Shown here: one piece after another, positions 1-6,304 of the stretch
Position numbering within the stretch: the stretch's first letter is position 1
How the letters are laid out: each line of letters starts with the position of its first letter
DNA from: Ignavibacteriales bacterium
GTDB lineage: Bacteria > Bacteroidota > Ignavibacteria > Ignavibacteriales > Melioribacteraceae
Length of the DNA: 6,304 bases
Reading direction: 5' to 3'
NCBI GenBank assembly: GCA_020059785.1
Contig: JAGVBL010000051.1
Span: 1-6,304 of the forward strand
Program-made: the position numbers and the translations under genes
The notes under the pieces: model-generated
What the model saw: only the letters and a program-made list of their open reading frames with translations
Told to the model about the DNA's origin: nothing
The model's database searches: none

Positions 1-1689
1 CAGGGACCAACAGCAGTTCAGAAAATTGCTGCCCGCGTTCTTAATATGCCGATGAATAAAATTGAAGTTGATGTTCCTCGGTTAGGCGGAGGATTTGGAG
101 GTAAAGAAGATCAGGCAACCGCATGGGCTGTAATGGCTGCGCTGGCAGCGCTTAAATTAAACCGACCCGTTAAAATTATTTTACCACGCCAGGAAGATAT
201 GCGGATGACAGGAAAGCGGCATCCGTATTCATCAGATTATAAAATCGGTTTGAATAAAGACGGAAAAATTCTTGCATATCAAACGTGGTATTATCAAAAT
301 GCCGGGGCATCTGCAGATCTTTCAACTGCAATTCTTGAAAGAACACTTTTTCATTCAACCAACAGTTATTTCATTCCTAATGTGAAAGCTACTGCTTATT
401 GTTGCCGGACTAATTTACCGCCTTTTACCGCATTCCGGGGATTTGGCGGACCACAGGCAATGTTTGTAATTGAATCTGCAATTCATAAAGCAGCCGAAGT
501 AATGGGTGTGGATCCTTCATTTATTCAAAAGAAAAATTTATTGAAAGAGGGGGATGAATTTCCTTTTGGTCAAAAAACCGAAAATTGCCGAGCCGCACGA
601 TGTTTTGAAGAAACTGAAAAAAGATTTGACTTCCAGGCACAGAATTTTAGAGTGAAAAAATTTAATGAAGAGAATAAACTTGTAAAGAAAGGGCTTGCCT
701 TAATGCCGGTCTGTTTCGGTATTTCGTTCACAACTACATTTTTGAATCAGGCAAGCGCACTTGTTCATGTTTATACAGACGGAAGTGTTAGAATTAGTAC
801 GGCAGCCGTTGAGATGGGGCAGGGTGTTAATGCAAAAATAATGTCAATTGCATCCAGAATTTTTTCAATTAAACCGGAAAGAATTCAAATAGACACTACA
901 AACACATCACGTGTTGCAAATACTTCTCCTACTGCTGCAAGTAAAGGGGCTGACCTTAACGGATATGCAACTATTGATGCTTGCAATCTAATATTGGAAC
1001 GGCTTAAGAAAGTTGCAAGAGAATTAGTGAGTGCAGATGAGTCTTCCACAGTCGAAATTAAAGATGAAATTGTTTATCTGAACGGCCGGGAAACAGAAGT
1101 TGATTGGGTTAAATTAATCAATCATGCTTATATAAAAAGAGTAAGTTTATCAGCCCAGGCACATCATGCAACTCCCAGTATTTATTTCGACCGGGAAAAA
1201 ATGAAAGGTGATGCTTTTGCATACCATGTGTATGGAACAGCATTAGTTGAAGCAACAGTGGATTGCTTGCGCGGAACCTATGTAATTGATTCTGTTAAAG
1301 TTGTTCACGATTTCGGTAAGAGTATTCATCCTGTTACAGATCGCGGACAGGCTGAAGGCGGGATTGTTCAGGGATTGGGTTGGATGACGCTTGAAGAAAT
1401 AATTTATAATAACGAAGGAAAACTTCTTACGGATGCGCTTTCAACATATAAGGTGCCCGATATACATTTTGCACCCAAAGAATTAGAAGTACATTTTCTT
1501 GAAGATGTTCTTAATCCATACGGACCTTTCCAATCCAAGGCAATAGGCGAACCGCCGTTTATGTATGGAATAGGCGGTTACTTCGCAATTATCAATGCAA
1601 TGAAAGCGTTCAGACCTGATAAGGAAATATTTTATAACGCACCAATTACAAATGAAAAAGTTCTGATGTGGCTCCATTCAAGAGACTGA
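1..1689 (+). CDS. xdhA: Xanthine dehydrogenase-type molybdenum-binding subunit, 5'-truncated by window
   Basis: Large (molybdopterin-cytosine/Moco-binding) subunit of a xanthine dehydrogenase-family hydroxylase, expected to oxidise purines such as hypoxanthine or xanthine in the cytoplasm together with FAD and 2Fe-2S subunits not seen here. The frame is open from base 1, so the ATG at 46 is internal. 562 codons are present, and by comparison with family members of roughly 760-790 residues about 200 N-terminal residues lie upstream. Visible motifs: GGGFGGKE at 85-108; FRGFGGPQ with the conserved active-site-region Arg at 436-438; MGQG at 814-825; TAASKGADLNG near 931-963; GQAEGGIVQGLG near 1348-1380; and KAIGEPPF with the catalytic Glu (equivalent to bovine XDH Glu1261) at 1549-1551. 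All key residues are retained, so the enzyme looks active. Family is certain. Xanthine versus another heterocycle as substrate is inferred from the neighbours. The symbol follows E. coli usage; Rhodobacter calls this subunit XdhB. Confidence 0.9.
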   Translation, partial: QGPTAVQKIAARVLNMPMNKIEVDVPRLGGGFGGKEDQATAWAVMAALAALKLNRPVKIILPRQEDMRMTGKRHPYSSDYKIGLNKDGKILAYQTWYYQNAGASADLSTAILERTLFHSTNSYFIPNVKATAYCCRTNLPPFTAFRGFGGPQAMFVIESAIHKAAEVMGVDPSFIQKKNLLKEGDEFPFGQKTENCRAARCFEETEKRFDFQAQNFRVKKFNEENKLVKKGLALMPVCFGISFTTTFLNQASALVHVYTDGSVRISTAAVEMGQGVNAKIMSIASRIFSIKPERIQIDTTNTSRVANTSPTAASKGADLNGYATIDACNLILERLKKVARELVSADESSTVEIKDEIVYLNGRETEVDWVKLINHAYIKRVSLSAQAHHATPSIYFDREKMKGDAFAYHVYGTALVEATVDCLRGTYVIDSVKVVHDFGKSIHPVTDRGQAEGGIVQGLGWMTLEEIIYNNEGKLLTDALSTYKVPDIHFAPKELEVHFLEDVLNPYGPFQSKAIGEPPFMYGIGGYFAIINAMKAFRPDKEIFYNAPITNEKVLMWLHSRD

Positions 1690-1704
1690 TTATCTCTAAT
1701 GAAG

Positions 1705-1735
1705 TTTCAACTCATAATCGTTTTAGGTAAATTTG
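1705..1735 (+). promoter_or_regulatory. Weak Bacteroidota-style promoter candidate
   Basis: In the 80-bp gap after the first gene, TAAATTTG (1728-1735) matches the Bacteroidota -7 consensus TAnnTTTG. TTTC (1705-1708) lies 19 bp upstream, one mismatch from the TTTG -33 element. This could give the downstream genes their own transcript. In AT-rich DNA such matches occur by chance, and it is unproven that the host uses this sigma-factor consensus. No hairpin-plus-T-run terminator was seen in the gap. Confidence 0.2.
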
Positions 1736-1758
1736 TTTGGTATTACTGAATTTCTTGT

Positions 1759-1763
1759 GAGGA
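1759..1763 (+). promoter_or_regulatory. Shine-Dalgarno site for the PLP enzyme gene
   Basis: GAGGA sits 6 nt upstream of the ATG at 1770, a normal SD position. It supports this start and is the cleanest ribosome binding site in the window; the gene starting at 3311 has no comparable element. Confidence 0.6.
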
Positions 1764-1769
1764 AAAGTA

Positions 1770-3233
1770 ATGAATAAGTGGAATTGGGAAGTTGAAAACA
1801 AAGACTACCTTAACAAAACAATTAAGCGCTGCAGAGAAAAAAATATTATTCTACCCACCTTTGAACAATTAAAAAAACCTGAAACGATTCCCGATTCTAT
1901 TAAAACAAAATTAAAATCGGTTGGGTTACAGGAAACAAATCCTCTTAACCTGTTCCGCATCAACTGGTGTAATGATCCGGTTAACAGAGGAATAGGCGAA
2001 ATTAATTTTTTGGAAATTCCTAAGGAGATTACAGGTATAAAAGCAAGAATCATTGGATTAGTTGGAAGATATTTCCCTACCGGCGCACATAAAGTAGGCG
2101 CAACTTATGGTTGTCTTGCCCCGTATCTGGTTACGGGAAGATTTAATCCAGAATATCACAAAGCTGTCTGGCCTTCAACCGGTAATTATTGCAGAGGTGG
2201 TGCTTTTAATTCTGTTCTCCTAAATGTTCACGCTGTTGCAATATTACCCGAAGAGATGAGCAGAGAGAGATTTGACTGGCTAAAAGAAATGGGTGCTGAA
2301 ATTTATGCCACTCATGGATGCGAAAGTAATGTGAAAGAAATTTATGATAAATGTCACGAGCTCGAAGCACAAAGCGATGAGTACCTTATATTTAATCAGT
2401 TCGATCAATTTGGTAACCCGATCTGGCATTATGAAGTTACGGGCTTTACAATTGAGAAATTATTTAACCAGGTTAAAAACAAAAATAGCCGCTTGAGTGG
2501 ATATGTTAGCGCTACCGGTTCTGCCGGAACAATCGGCGCCGGGGATTATCTTAGAACAATATCTCCAAATATTAAAGTTGTTGCTTCGGAAGCTCTCCAA
2601 TGTCCTACTCTTTTAATGAACGGATTCGGCGGTCATAGAATTGAAGGCATTGGTGATAAGCATGTACCATGGATTCATAATGTTAAAAACACGGATTGCG
2701 TTTCTGCAATCGATGACGAGCAGACATTACGATTGTTAAGACTGTTTAATGAAACAGACGGTAGGAAGTGGCTTGCCAAACAAGGCGTTGATGAAGGTAC
2801 GGTAGCTAAACTAAATGAACTTGGGATCTCTTCAATATGTAATACGCTCTCGGCCATAAAACTTGCAAAGTATTACGAGATGAACGAGAACGATATTATC
2901 TTTACAATTTTTACAGATTCGGTTGATCTATATAACTCCCGTCTTGTGGAAATGAATGAATCATTGGGAAAATACACGGAAGGTCAAGCGGAAATTGATT
3001 GGACTTCTGTCATTAAGCATCAAAGCATCGATTACTTTAAGGAACTGAATTACTACGATAAAAAAGCAATTCATAACCTGAAATACTTTACATGGGTTGA
3101 GCAGCAGGGAAAAGATGTTGAAGAATTAAATTCACAGTGGTACGATGATAATTACTGGCACGAAAGATTTTCCATTGTACCACATTGGAATAAATTAATA
3201 GAAGAATTCAATCATCAGGTTGGAGTTTATTAA
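1770..3233 (+). CDS. PLP-dependent fold-type II enzyme, cysteine-synthase-like, with C-terminal extension
   Basis: Predicted cytoplasmic pyridoxal-phosphate enzyme of the cysteine synthase/threonine dehydratase/diaminopropionate ammonia-lyase superfamily; 487 aa. Visible: the probable PLP Schiff-base lysine K108 in PTGAHKVGAT; the substrate/cofactor loop PSTGN at 135-139 (compare TSGN of cysteine synthases); a glycine-rich phosphate-binding loop ATGSAGTIG at 248-256; IEGIGDKHVP at 291-300, strongly reminiscent of cysteine synthase and cystathionine beta-synthase; and TDSVDLY at 382-388 near the end of the catalytic fold. About 100 further residues (389-487) are rich in Trp and Tyr and are not part of the minimal fold, which explains the length against about 310-400 residues for typical relatives. 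No signal peptide or membrane segment. Among purine genes it may play the part of E. coli YgeX (2,3-diaminopropionate ammonia-lyase), but its motifs look closer to cysteine synthase, so the reaction (ammonia-lyase, beta-replacement or other) is unresolved. SD site and ATG 1770 agree. Confidence 0.85.
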   Translation: MNKWNWEVENKDYLNKTIKRCREKNIILPTFEQLKKPETIPDSIKTKLKSVGLQETNPLNLFRINWCNDPVNRGIGEINFLEIPKEITGIKARIIGLVGRYFPTGAHKVGATYGCLAPYLVTGRFNPEYHKAVWPSTGNYCRGGAFNSVLLNVHAVAILPEEMSRERFDWLKEMGAEIYATHGCESNVKEIYDKCHELEAQSDEYLIFNQFDQFGNPIWHYEVTGFTIEKLFNQVKNKNSRLSGYVSATGSAGTIGAGDYLRTISPNIKVVASEALQCPTLLMNGFGGHRIEGIGDKHVPWIHNVKNTDCVSAIDDEQTLRLLRLFNETDGRKWLAKQGVDEGTVAKLNELGISSICNTLSAIKLAKYYEMNENDIIFTIFTDSVDLYNSRLVEMNESLGKYTEGQAEIDWTSVIKHQSIDYFKELNYYDKKAIHNLKYFTWVEQQGKDVEELNSQWYDDNYWHERFSIVPHWNKLIEEFNHQVGVY

Positions 3234-3267
3234 GACTCTGGTTCTTATCATTAAATATGAATATAGA

Positions 3268-3290
3268 AAATCATAGTAAATCATAATGAT
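3268..3290. repeat. Short direct repeat plus palindrome in intergenic gap
   Basis: In the 77-bp gap before the allantoinase-like gene, AAATCATA occurs at 3268-3275 and again at 3278-3285, a 10-bp (one helical turn) period. The second copy overlaps the perfect palindrome ATCAT-A-ATGAT (3280-3290). A looser ATCAT/ATGA pair lies near 3247-3260. This could be an operator, but the sequence is AT-rich and short, so chance is a serious alternative. No terminator or SD element is seen in this gap. Confidence 0.25.
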
Positions 3291-3310
3291 CCGGGTCCTA
3301 TTTTATTCTT

Positions 3311-4747
3311 ATGGAAAATAATCATAACATAGTTCAGAACGTGTTGCTTTCTGCCGGAGGGAACAAACTTCAGCTTTGCGATATCATTTATAATGAAACA
3401 ATTGCTGATGTTAAACCCAGGTTAGAAAAATTTTTTGACTGGGATGATCTTAAAGAAAAAGAGAATCGCGATAATCTTCTAAAACAATTTATTAATCCCG
3501 ATGAACAACAAACATTTCTTCTTGCCATTCCGGGGGCAGTTGATTCTCATGTACACTTCGACACACCGGGATTTGAATTCCGTGAAGATTTCGAACACGC
3601 ATCAAAAGCTGCTGCCGCCGGAGGAGTAACTACCGTTATTGATATGCCCTGTACATCAATCCCGCCGGTTACCTCTCTTGAAAATTTTAACTGCAAGTTA
3701 TCTGCACTATATGGAAGAAGTCTGATTGATTATTGTTTTTACGGAGGAGTTTCCGGAAGAAATTTCAACGAAGATGAGGTTCAAAAAAACATTTTAGAAC
3801 TTTCTGATGCCGGGGTAGCTGCATTTAAAGTGTACATGATTTCCGGAATGGATACATATGGCGACCTATCAGAACGCCAGATGGAATTTGCTGCACGTGT
3901 AATCGAAAAGACCGGCAAACCGATGGCTGTTCATGCCGAAGATAAAGAGCTTATTCATGCGCGCGAAATAAAATTTAAGAATGCTAATCGCAACGACTGG
4001 AAAGCATACTGCGATAGCCGCGATTCACGCGCAGAAGCTGTTGCTATCGATAAATTAATTTCCATAGTAAGAAAAGTAAATTGCAAAACTCATGTTGTTC
4101 ATCTAAGTTCTCAAATGGGACTCGAACAAATAAAAAAAGCAAAATCATCAAGACTTCATATAACCGCAGAAACCTGTCCGCACTATCTTTATTTCACCCA
4201 AAAGGATTTTGAAAACGATAGAATCAGAAATTTTCTTAAAACAGCACCGCCTGTAAAATGCGATAAAGATATTGAATCACTCTGGCAAGGATTAAATGAA
4301 GGATTGATTTCTTTTGTTGTTACGGATCATGCCGGATGCAATCCGGAAGAAGAAAAATCATCCGATAACTTCTGGGAAGTTTACAGCGGAATTCCCGGAG
4401 TTGAACATCGCGTCCCCTTTATTTTAAGTGAAGGATTTTTAAAGGGAAGACTCACTCTTCAGAAAGCAATTGAACTACTCTCAACGAACATCGCGAATTA
4501 TTTTAATATTGGGAATAAAGGAGAATTGAAAACCGGATTTGATTCGGATTTTTGTTTGATTGATTTGTGGGACTCGCAAAAAATCCAAGCATCAAAGATG
4601 AAGAGTAAGGGTAAATACACTCCATTTGAAGGGAAAATATTTAATGCGGTTGTAAATCAGACTTATTTAAGGGGAAGAAAAATATTTGATTTGTATGGAG
4701 CAGTTCCGGATAATTATGATTATGGAAAATTTATTCCGGTGAGATAA
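3311..4747 (+). CDS. Cyclic amidohydrolase, allantoinase/dihydropyrimidinase type
   Basis: Predicted cytoplasmic binuclear-metal amidohydrolase (478 aa) that opens a cyclic amide or ureide ring, such as allantoin, a hydantoin or a dihydropyrimidine. The full metal centre is visible: H80 and H82 in DSHVHF, the carboxylated-lysine candidate K173 in AAFKVYM, H208 in VHAED, H264 in HVVHLSS, and D339 in VVTDHAGC. AAAAGGVTTVIDMP (after residue 95) and the C-terminal KYTPFEGK and TYLRGRKIFD are typical of the allantoinase/hydantoinase/dihydroorotase group. At the position of the substrate-loop Tyr of dihydropyrimidinases and hydantoinases (five residues after the Lys) there is S178, which favours an allantoinase-like or new specificity over E. 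coli HyuA. Residues about 28-68 form an atypical charged stretch replacing the usual short N-terminal beta sandwich, so the protein is slightly long against about 450-460 aa. ATG 3311 is the first in-frame ATG after the TGA at 3287-3289; no SD is evident. Family sure, substrate not. Confidence 0.85.
   Translation: MENNHNIVQNVLLSAGGNKLQLCDIIYNETIADVKPRLEKFFDWDDLKEKENRDNLLKQFINPDEQQTFLLAIPGAVDSHVHFDTPGFEFREDFEHASKAAAAGGVTTVIDMPCTSIPPVTSLENFNCKLSALYGRSLIDYCFYGGVSGRNFNEDEVQKNILELSDAGVAAFKVYMISGMDTYGDLSERQMEFAARVIEKTGKPMAVHAEDKELIHAREIKFKNANRNDWKAYCDSRDSRAEAVAIDKLISIVRKVNCKTHVVHLSSQMGLEQIKKAKSSRLHITAETCPHYLYFTQKDFENDRIRNFLKTAPPVKCDKDIESLWQGLNEGLISFVVTDHAGCNPEEEKSSDNFWEVYSGIPGVEHRVPFILSEGFLKGRLTLQKAIELLSTNIANYFNIGNKGELKTGFDSDFCLIDLWDSQKIQASKMKSKGKYTPFEGKIFNAVVNQTYLRGRKIFDLYGAVPDNYDYGKFIPVR
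4738..4743 (+). promoter_or_regulatory. Shine-Dalgarno-like site inside the end of the upstream gene
   Basis: GGTGAG lies 7 nt before the ATG at 4751 and within the last codons of the allantoinase-like gene. With only 3 bp between stop and start, this suggests coupled translation of the two amidohydrolases. Confidence 0.45.
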
Positions 4748-4750
4748 ATT

Positions 4751-6088
4751 ATGACAAAGAAAAATTCTTTGAAGATATCAAATGCATGGATTTGCCGGAT
4801 CGAAGGGAATAGAATCATTCCTACATTCGGCGACCTTGTAGTTGAGCGCGGGAAAATCAGCAGTATATTCAAAAGAAACTTCAGCGACTACATAGAGAAT
4901 AAAACCAGACTAAATAATACCGACTATAATGCCGGCGGAAGATTGATTACTGTCCCCCTTATAAATTTTCACGACCATTTCTATTCGCGTTTAGCCAAAG
5001 GTCTTCCGATTAACAAACCGATGGATAGTTTTCAAAGTGTCCTTAAAAATTTATGGTGGGACCTTGATAAGAAATTAACTATTGATATGATTGAAGCTTC
5101 GGCAAGAATGTCTGTTATAGAAGCAATCAAGAATGGTGTAACATATATCTTTGACCATCATTCTTCGCCAAATGCAACTGATGGAAGTTTGGAGAAAATA
5201 GCCGAAGTGTTAATAGATAATAACATCCGCGGTGCGCTCTGCTTCGAAACAACAGACAGAAACGGTGCAAGACTTTCCAAACAGGGATTGGAAGAAAATA
5301 TTAGCTTCCTTAAAAACTACTCAGGTACAAATCTTAAATCACTTCTAGGCCTTCATGCATCTTTTACAATTTCGGATGATACATTGGCTGAAGCTTCGGA
5401 ACTTGTTGAGGAGTATGGAATAGGTATCCATATTCATCTTTGCGAGGATAAAAGCGATAGAACCCTTAGTAAACAATATACAGATCAATTACCGGTAAAG
5501 CGCCTCGTACAAAATAAATTACTTAATGGAAAAAGTATTTTAGGTCATGGAGTTTTTCTAACTCAAAAGGAATATTACCAGATTGCGGCAAGCGGAAGCG
5601 CAATTGTTTATAATCCCGATTCCAATATGAATAATGCGGTTGGTCTTCCCGTATATTCTAAAGTACCGTCAAACATCCCGATATTAATTGGTACGGACGG
5701 AATGCATGCTAATATTGCAAAATCTATGAAACAGTATTTTCTTTTATTACGGAATCAAAAAAACCGTATGGAAGCGGCATTCAAATTATTTATTAAATCA
5801 TATTATGATCAGATTACATTCGTTAAAAAGTATTTTGAAGATTTCCCGTCACTCATTGAAAATGACCGAGCTGATTTTATAATCTGGGATTATATTCCCC
5901 CAACACCTCTTGACGAGTCGAATTTCTGGGGACATTTTATTTATGGTGCCCTCGAATCGAATGTTAAAACTGTTATTCAGCAAGGAAATATTCTGATGAA
6001 GGATTTTAAACTTACCGAGATTGATGATTCGGAGACATTTAAAGAGATTATTAAACAAGGCAACAAATTGTTTTCACTTTATAAATGA
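4751..6088 (+). CDS. ssnA: SsnA-type putative aminohydrolase
   Basis: Cytoplasmic metal-dependent aminohydrolase of the SsnA branch of the TRZ/ATZ/guanine-deaminase amidohydrolases; 445 aa against about 442 in E. coli SsnA. Visible: metal ligands H74 and H76 in NFHDHFYSRLAKG, KNLWWDLD at 99-106 (E. coli has KNLWWRLD), DHHSSP at 135-140, CFETTDRN at 164-171 (identical to E. coli as I recall it), HIHLCED with metal ligand H229 and catalytic E232, H266 in LGHGVFL, SNMNN at 291-295, and D316 in GTDGM. TPL near residue 380 followed by GHFIYGALES also matches E. coli SsnA (TPL...GHIAFG). The active site is complete, as expected for hydrolytic deamination or amidine hydrolysis of a purine-derived ring. 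SsnA is associated with anaerobic urate/xanthine catabolism clusters, but its precise reaction is not something the sequence shows. It starts 3 bp after the preceding gene and its stop overlaps a following ATG. Confidence 0.92.
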   Translation: MTKKNSLKISNAWICRIEGNRIIPTFGDLVVERGKISSIFKRNFSDYIENKTRLNNTDYNAGGRLITVPLINFHDHFYSRLAKGLPINKPMDSFQSVLKNLWWDLDKKLTIDMIEASARMSVIEAIKNGVTYIFDHHSSPNATDGSLEKIAEVLIDNNIRGALCFETTDRNGARLSKQGLEENISFLKNYSGTNLKSLLGLHASFTISDDTLAEASELVEEYGIGIHIHLCEDKSDRTLSKQYTDQLPVKRLVQNKLLNGKSILGHGVFLTQKEYYQIAASGSAIVYNPDSNMNNAVGLPVYSKVPSNIPILIGTDGMHANIAKSMKQYFLLLRNQKNRMEAAFKLFIKSYYDQITFVKKYFEDFPSLIENDRADFIIWDYIPPTPLDESNFWGHFIYGALESNVKTVIQQGNILMKDFKLTEIDDSETFKEIIKQGNKLFSLYK

Positions 6089-6102
6089 AATTGATTGAAT
6101 AA
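6085..6102 (+). other. Five-codon ORF overlapping the ssnA stop (ATGA)
   Basis: ATG 6085-6087 overlaps the ssnA stop TGA (6086-6088) in the classic ATGA coupling arrangement but reads only M-K-L-I-E before TAA at 6100-6102. Skipping the T at 6100 would join it directly to the next gene's frame as MKLIEKGKFNIVG, a natural N-terminus for that family. It is therefore either the relic or true start of the next gene disrupted by one base, a coupling mini-ORF, or coincidence. Confidence 0.3.
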
Positions 6103-6304
6103 GGGAAAATTCAATATCGTTGGTAAGCCTGTTGTACGTCAGGATGGTTATTCCAAAGTTACCGGCAAAGCCAAATATGCCGATGACTATCGATTCGAAG
6201 GCGAATTATATGGTGTTATGGTTAGAACAAATGTTTCGCATGCTATTATAAAAAGTATAGATTTTACATCAATAGAAAATCATTCATCAATTAAGGCAAT
6301 AATA
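6095..6304 (+). CDS. Second xanthine dehydrogenase-family molybdenum-binding subunit, N-terminus only
   Basis: The 70 codons to the window end encode the start of a molybdenum hydroxylase large subunit: FNIVGKPVVRQDGYSKVTGK, then AKYADDYRFEGELYGVMVRT and SHAIIKSID. This is the a/b-hammerhead region of xanthine dehydrogenase/aldehyde oxidase-family subunits, matching E. coli XdhA (VDAIAKVTGRARYTDD). The frame is closed upstream by TGA at 6092-6094, so TTG at 6095 is the only start that keeps the conserved N-terminus; the first in-frame ATG (6218) would remove it. No SD is seen. It follows ssnA by 6 bp, as a molybdenum subunit (xdhD, after ygfM) follows ssnA in E. coli. Hypoxanthine, xanthine or another heterocycle could be the substrate. 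It is a separate gene from the truncated subunit at the window start and a likely paralogue, although the two visible fragments cover different parts of the protein. Family confident; start codon uncertain. Confidence 0.82.
   Translation, partial: MNKGKFNIVGKPVVRQDGYSKVTGKAKYADDYRFEGELYGVMVRTNVSHAIIKSIDFTSIENHSSIKAII

Noticed and set aside
176..358. Minus-strand ORF of 60 codons
   Set aside because: Lies wholly opposite the conserved molybdenum-subunit coding sequence and has no recognisable motifs.
1483..1677. Minus-strand ORF of 64 codons
   Set aside because: Antisense shadow of the C-terminal catalytic region (GEPPF) of the first gene; Cys/Ile/Phe-rich without family features.
46..1689. 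Treating ATG 46 as the true start of the first gene
   Set aside because: The frame is open to base 1 and codons 1-15 continue the family sequence (QGPTAVQKIAARVLN), so the gene simply begins upstream of the window.
1690..1769. Possible rho-independent terminator or small RNA in the gap after the first gene
   Set aside because: No stable GC hairpin followed by a T-run could be found by eye; the gap is short and AT-rich.
1805..2053. Minus-strand ORF of 82 codons
   Set aside because: Opposite the N-terminus of the PLP enzyme; no plausible domain and no supporting start context.
2675..2857. Minus-strand ORF of 60 codons
   Set aside because: Shadow of the PLP enzyme; Ser/Leu-rich composition typical of a reverse-frame artefact.
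3286..3321. Small ORF from ATG 3286 (M-I-R-V-L-F...) overlapping the allantoinase-like start
   Set aside because: Only about 11 codons, no SD, and out of frame with the conserved gene; most likely chance.
3311..4747. Naming this gene hyuA/hydA (phenylhydantoinase or dihydropyrimidinase)
   Set aside because: The substrate-loop Tyr of that group is Ser178 here and the TDHAGC.PEEE region looks more allantoinase-like, so only the superfamily is assigned.
5849..6058. Minus-strand ORF of 69 codons
   Set aside because: Opposite the conserved SsnA C-terminus (TPL...GHFIYG); no independent evidence.

Overview
The window is an AT-rich bacterial segment with all genes on the + strand. Spacing is tight: about 80, 77, 3 and 6 bp between consecutive genes. 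Base composition and patchy Shine-Dalgarno signals would fit the Bacteroidota/Ignavibacteria side of the tree, but nothing here fixes the taxonomy. It reads as the middle of a catabolic operon for purines and related nitrogen heterocycles.

Layout: (1) bases 1-1689, the C-terminal three quarters of a xanthine-dehydrogenase-type molybdenum-binding subunit, cut by the window start; (2) 1770-3233, a PLP-dependent fold-type II (cysteine-synthase-like) enzyme with an unusual C-terminal extension; (3) 3311-4747, a cyclic amidohydrolase of the allantoinase/dihydropyrimidinase superfamily with a complete metal centre; (4) 4751-6088, an SsnA-type aminohydrolase, clearly recognisable; (5) 6095-end, the N-terminus of a second molybdenum hydroxylase large subunit, probably starting at TTG and cut by the window end.

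The gene content resembles the E. coli xdhABC-ygeVWXY-hyuA-yqeA-ygfK-ssnA-ygfM-xdhD region (established knowledge): molybdenum hydroxylase, PLP lyase, cyclic amidohydrolase, SsnA, then a second molybdenum hydroxylase. The inferred joint role is stepwise purine breakdown. The molybdoenzymes would oxidise the ring, the two amidohydrolases would open it or hydrolyse its amidine/amide bonds, and the PLP enzyme would deaminate or cleave an amino-acid-like product, releasing ammonia and carbon. The exact substrates cannot be read from sequence.

The most notable points are the PLP enzyme standing where E. coli has YgeX but from a different-looking family, the atypical N-terminus and substrate-loop residue of the allantoinase-like enzyme, and the odd start region of the last gene (ATGA overlap, five-codon ORF, TTG start or a possible one-base frameshift). 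No RNA genes, mobile elements, CRISPR arrays or convincing terminators were seen, and no intergenic stretch exceeds 80 bp.
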